From: a virus
Strand: one strand, 5' to 3'
Virus record (IMG/VR): IMGVR_UViG_3300042691_021563
Span: 1 to 20,645 of that record
DNA length: 20,645 nucleotides
Shown: piece after piece, positions 20,528 to 20,645 of the stretch
How positions within the stretch are numbered: position 1 is the stretch's first letter
Layout of the letters: each line of letters starts with the position of its first letter
Notes under the pieces: generated by a model
What the model was told of the DNA's origin: nothing
Database searches by the model: none
Seen by the model: the letters and a program-made list of their open reading frames with translations, nothing else
Translations under genes and position numbers: made by a program

Positions 20528-20645
20528 TGCTTGTTCTTCATTATATCTTCAATTGCTCGAGGGCGATAATCATTAACCTCTACGCAACAGTTGATGTAAC
20601 GCTCATCTTCAAGCAGACCACGATGACCACCATTGTGTACGTGAC
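20524..20645 (-). CDS. C-terminus of a probable calcineurin-like metallophosphoesterase (runs off the right edge)
   Basis: Only the last 39 residues are in the window. They begin HVHNGGHRGLL and continue ERYINCCVEVNDYRPRAIEDI. The H-x-H-N metal-binding pair followed by IN-x3-E-x2-DYRP is the usual C-terminal pattern of phage and bacterial calcineurin-like phosphoesterases. The call is limited by the missing N-terminal motifs. Confidence 0.65.
   Translation of the reverse strand, partial: HVHNGGHRGLLEDERYINCCVEVNDYRPRAIEDIMKNKQ

Noticed and set aside
1-20645. CRISPR array, insertion sequence or integrase
   Set aside because: I saw no spaced direct repeats, no terminal inverted repeats with transposase, and no recombinase gene.

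Overview
The window looks like part of the genome of a T4-like (gp43/gp41/UvsX-type) contractile-tailed phage, most plausibly a marine one infecting an alphaproteobacterium. The phage assignment rests on a family B DNA polymerase, a gp41-type helicase and a UvsX recombinase lying next to conserved small proteins typical of marine T4-like phages. The host guess rests on phage-borne pstS, hsp20 and dps genes and on a 55-residue DUF1127 protein, a family most abundant in Alphaproteobacteria. Every gene I can support is on the minus strand, so transcription runs from high to low coordinates. Genes are packed tightly, with many TAATG, ATGA or 8-nt overlaps, and no gene-free stretch exceeds about 200 nt.

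Layout in transcription order. (1) 20645-18478: the C-terminus of a likely metallophosphoesterase, then seven small conserved phage proteins, two of them Cys-rich. The last has a late-type promoter embedded in a hairpin that would mask its ribosome binding site. (2) 18448-16651: a host-manipulation cassette. A TTGACA promoter with a perfect 19-bp palindrome in its spacer drives hsp20, then a DUF1127 gene, then a strong terminator hairpin abutting the ribosome binding site of pstS. (3) 16627-9969: replication and recombination. DNA polymerase (TTG start), two small genes, uvsX (own sigma70-like promoter), gp41-type helicase, a conserved gene, a macro-like protein and a small gene, closed by a terminator at 9807-9836. 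(4) 9801-3886: five overlapping genes behind a late-type promoter: a HAD phosphatase, a possible nuclease-like protein, two proteins resembling covalent nucleotidyltransferases (ligase fold), and a 696-aa protein combining a Pol-beta-like and an NMNAT/cytidylyltransferase-like domain. (5) 3878-1: a modular structural-type protein, a Dps-like ferritin, a 697-aa Pro/Ala-rich low-complexity protein and the start of another low-complexity protein.

The most interesting signal is in region 4. Four of the five proteins begin with the same short peptide pattern, M-x(1-2)-[NR]-F-x-x-F-[IL]-x-E. It matches the N-terminal capsid-targeting sequence and prohead-protease cleavage site of T4 internal proteins. 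This suggests, as inference, that a set of nucleic-acid or nucleotide-processing enzymes is packaged in the head and ejected with the DNA. The second is the hsp20-DUF1127-attenuator-pstS cassette, which couples a small regulator family linked to phosphate metabolism with a phosphate-binding protein under hairpin-controlled read-through.
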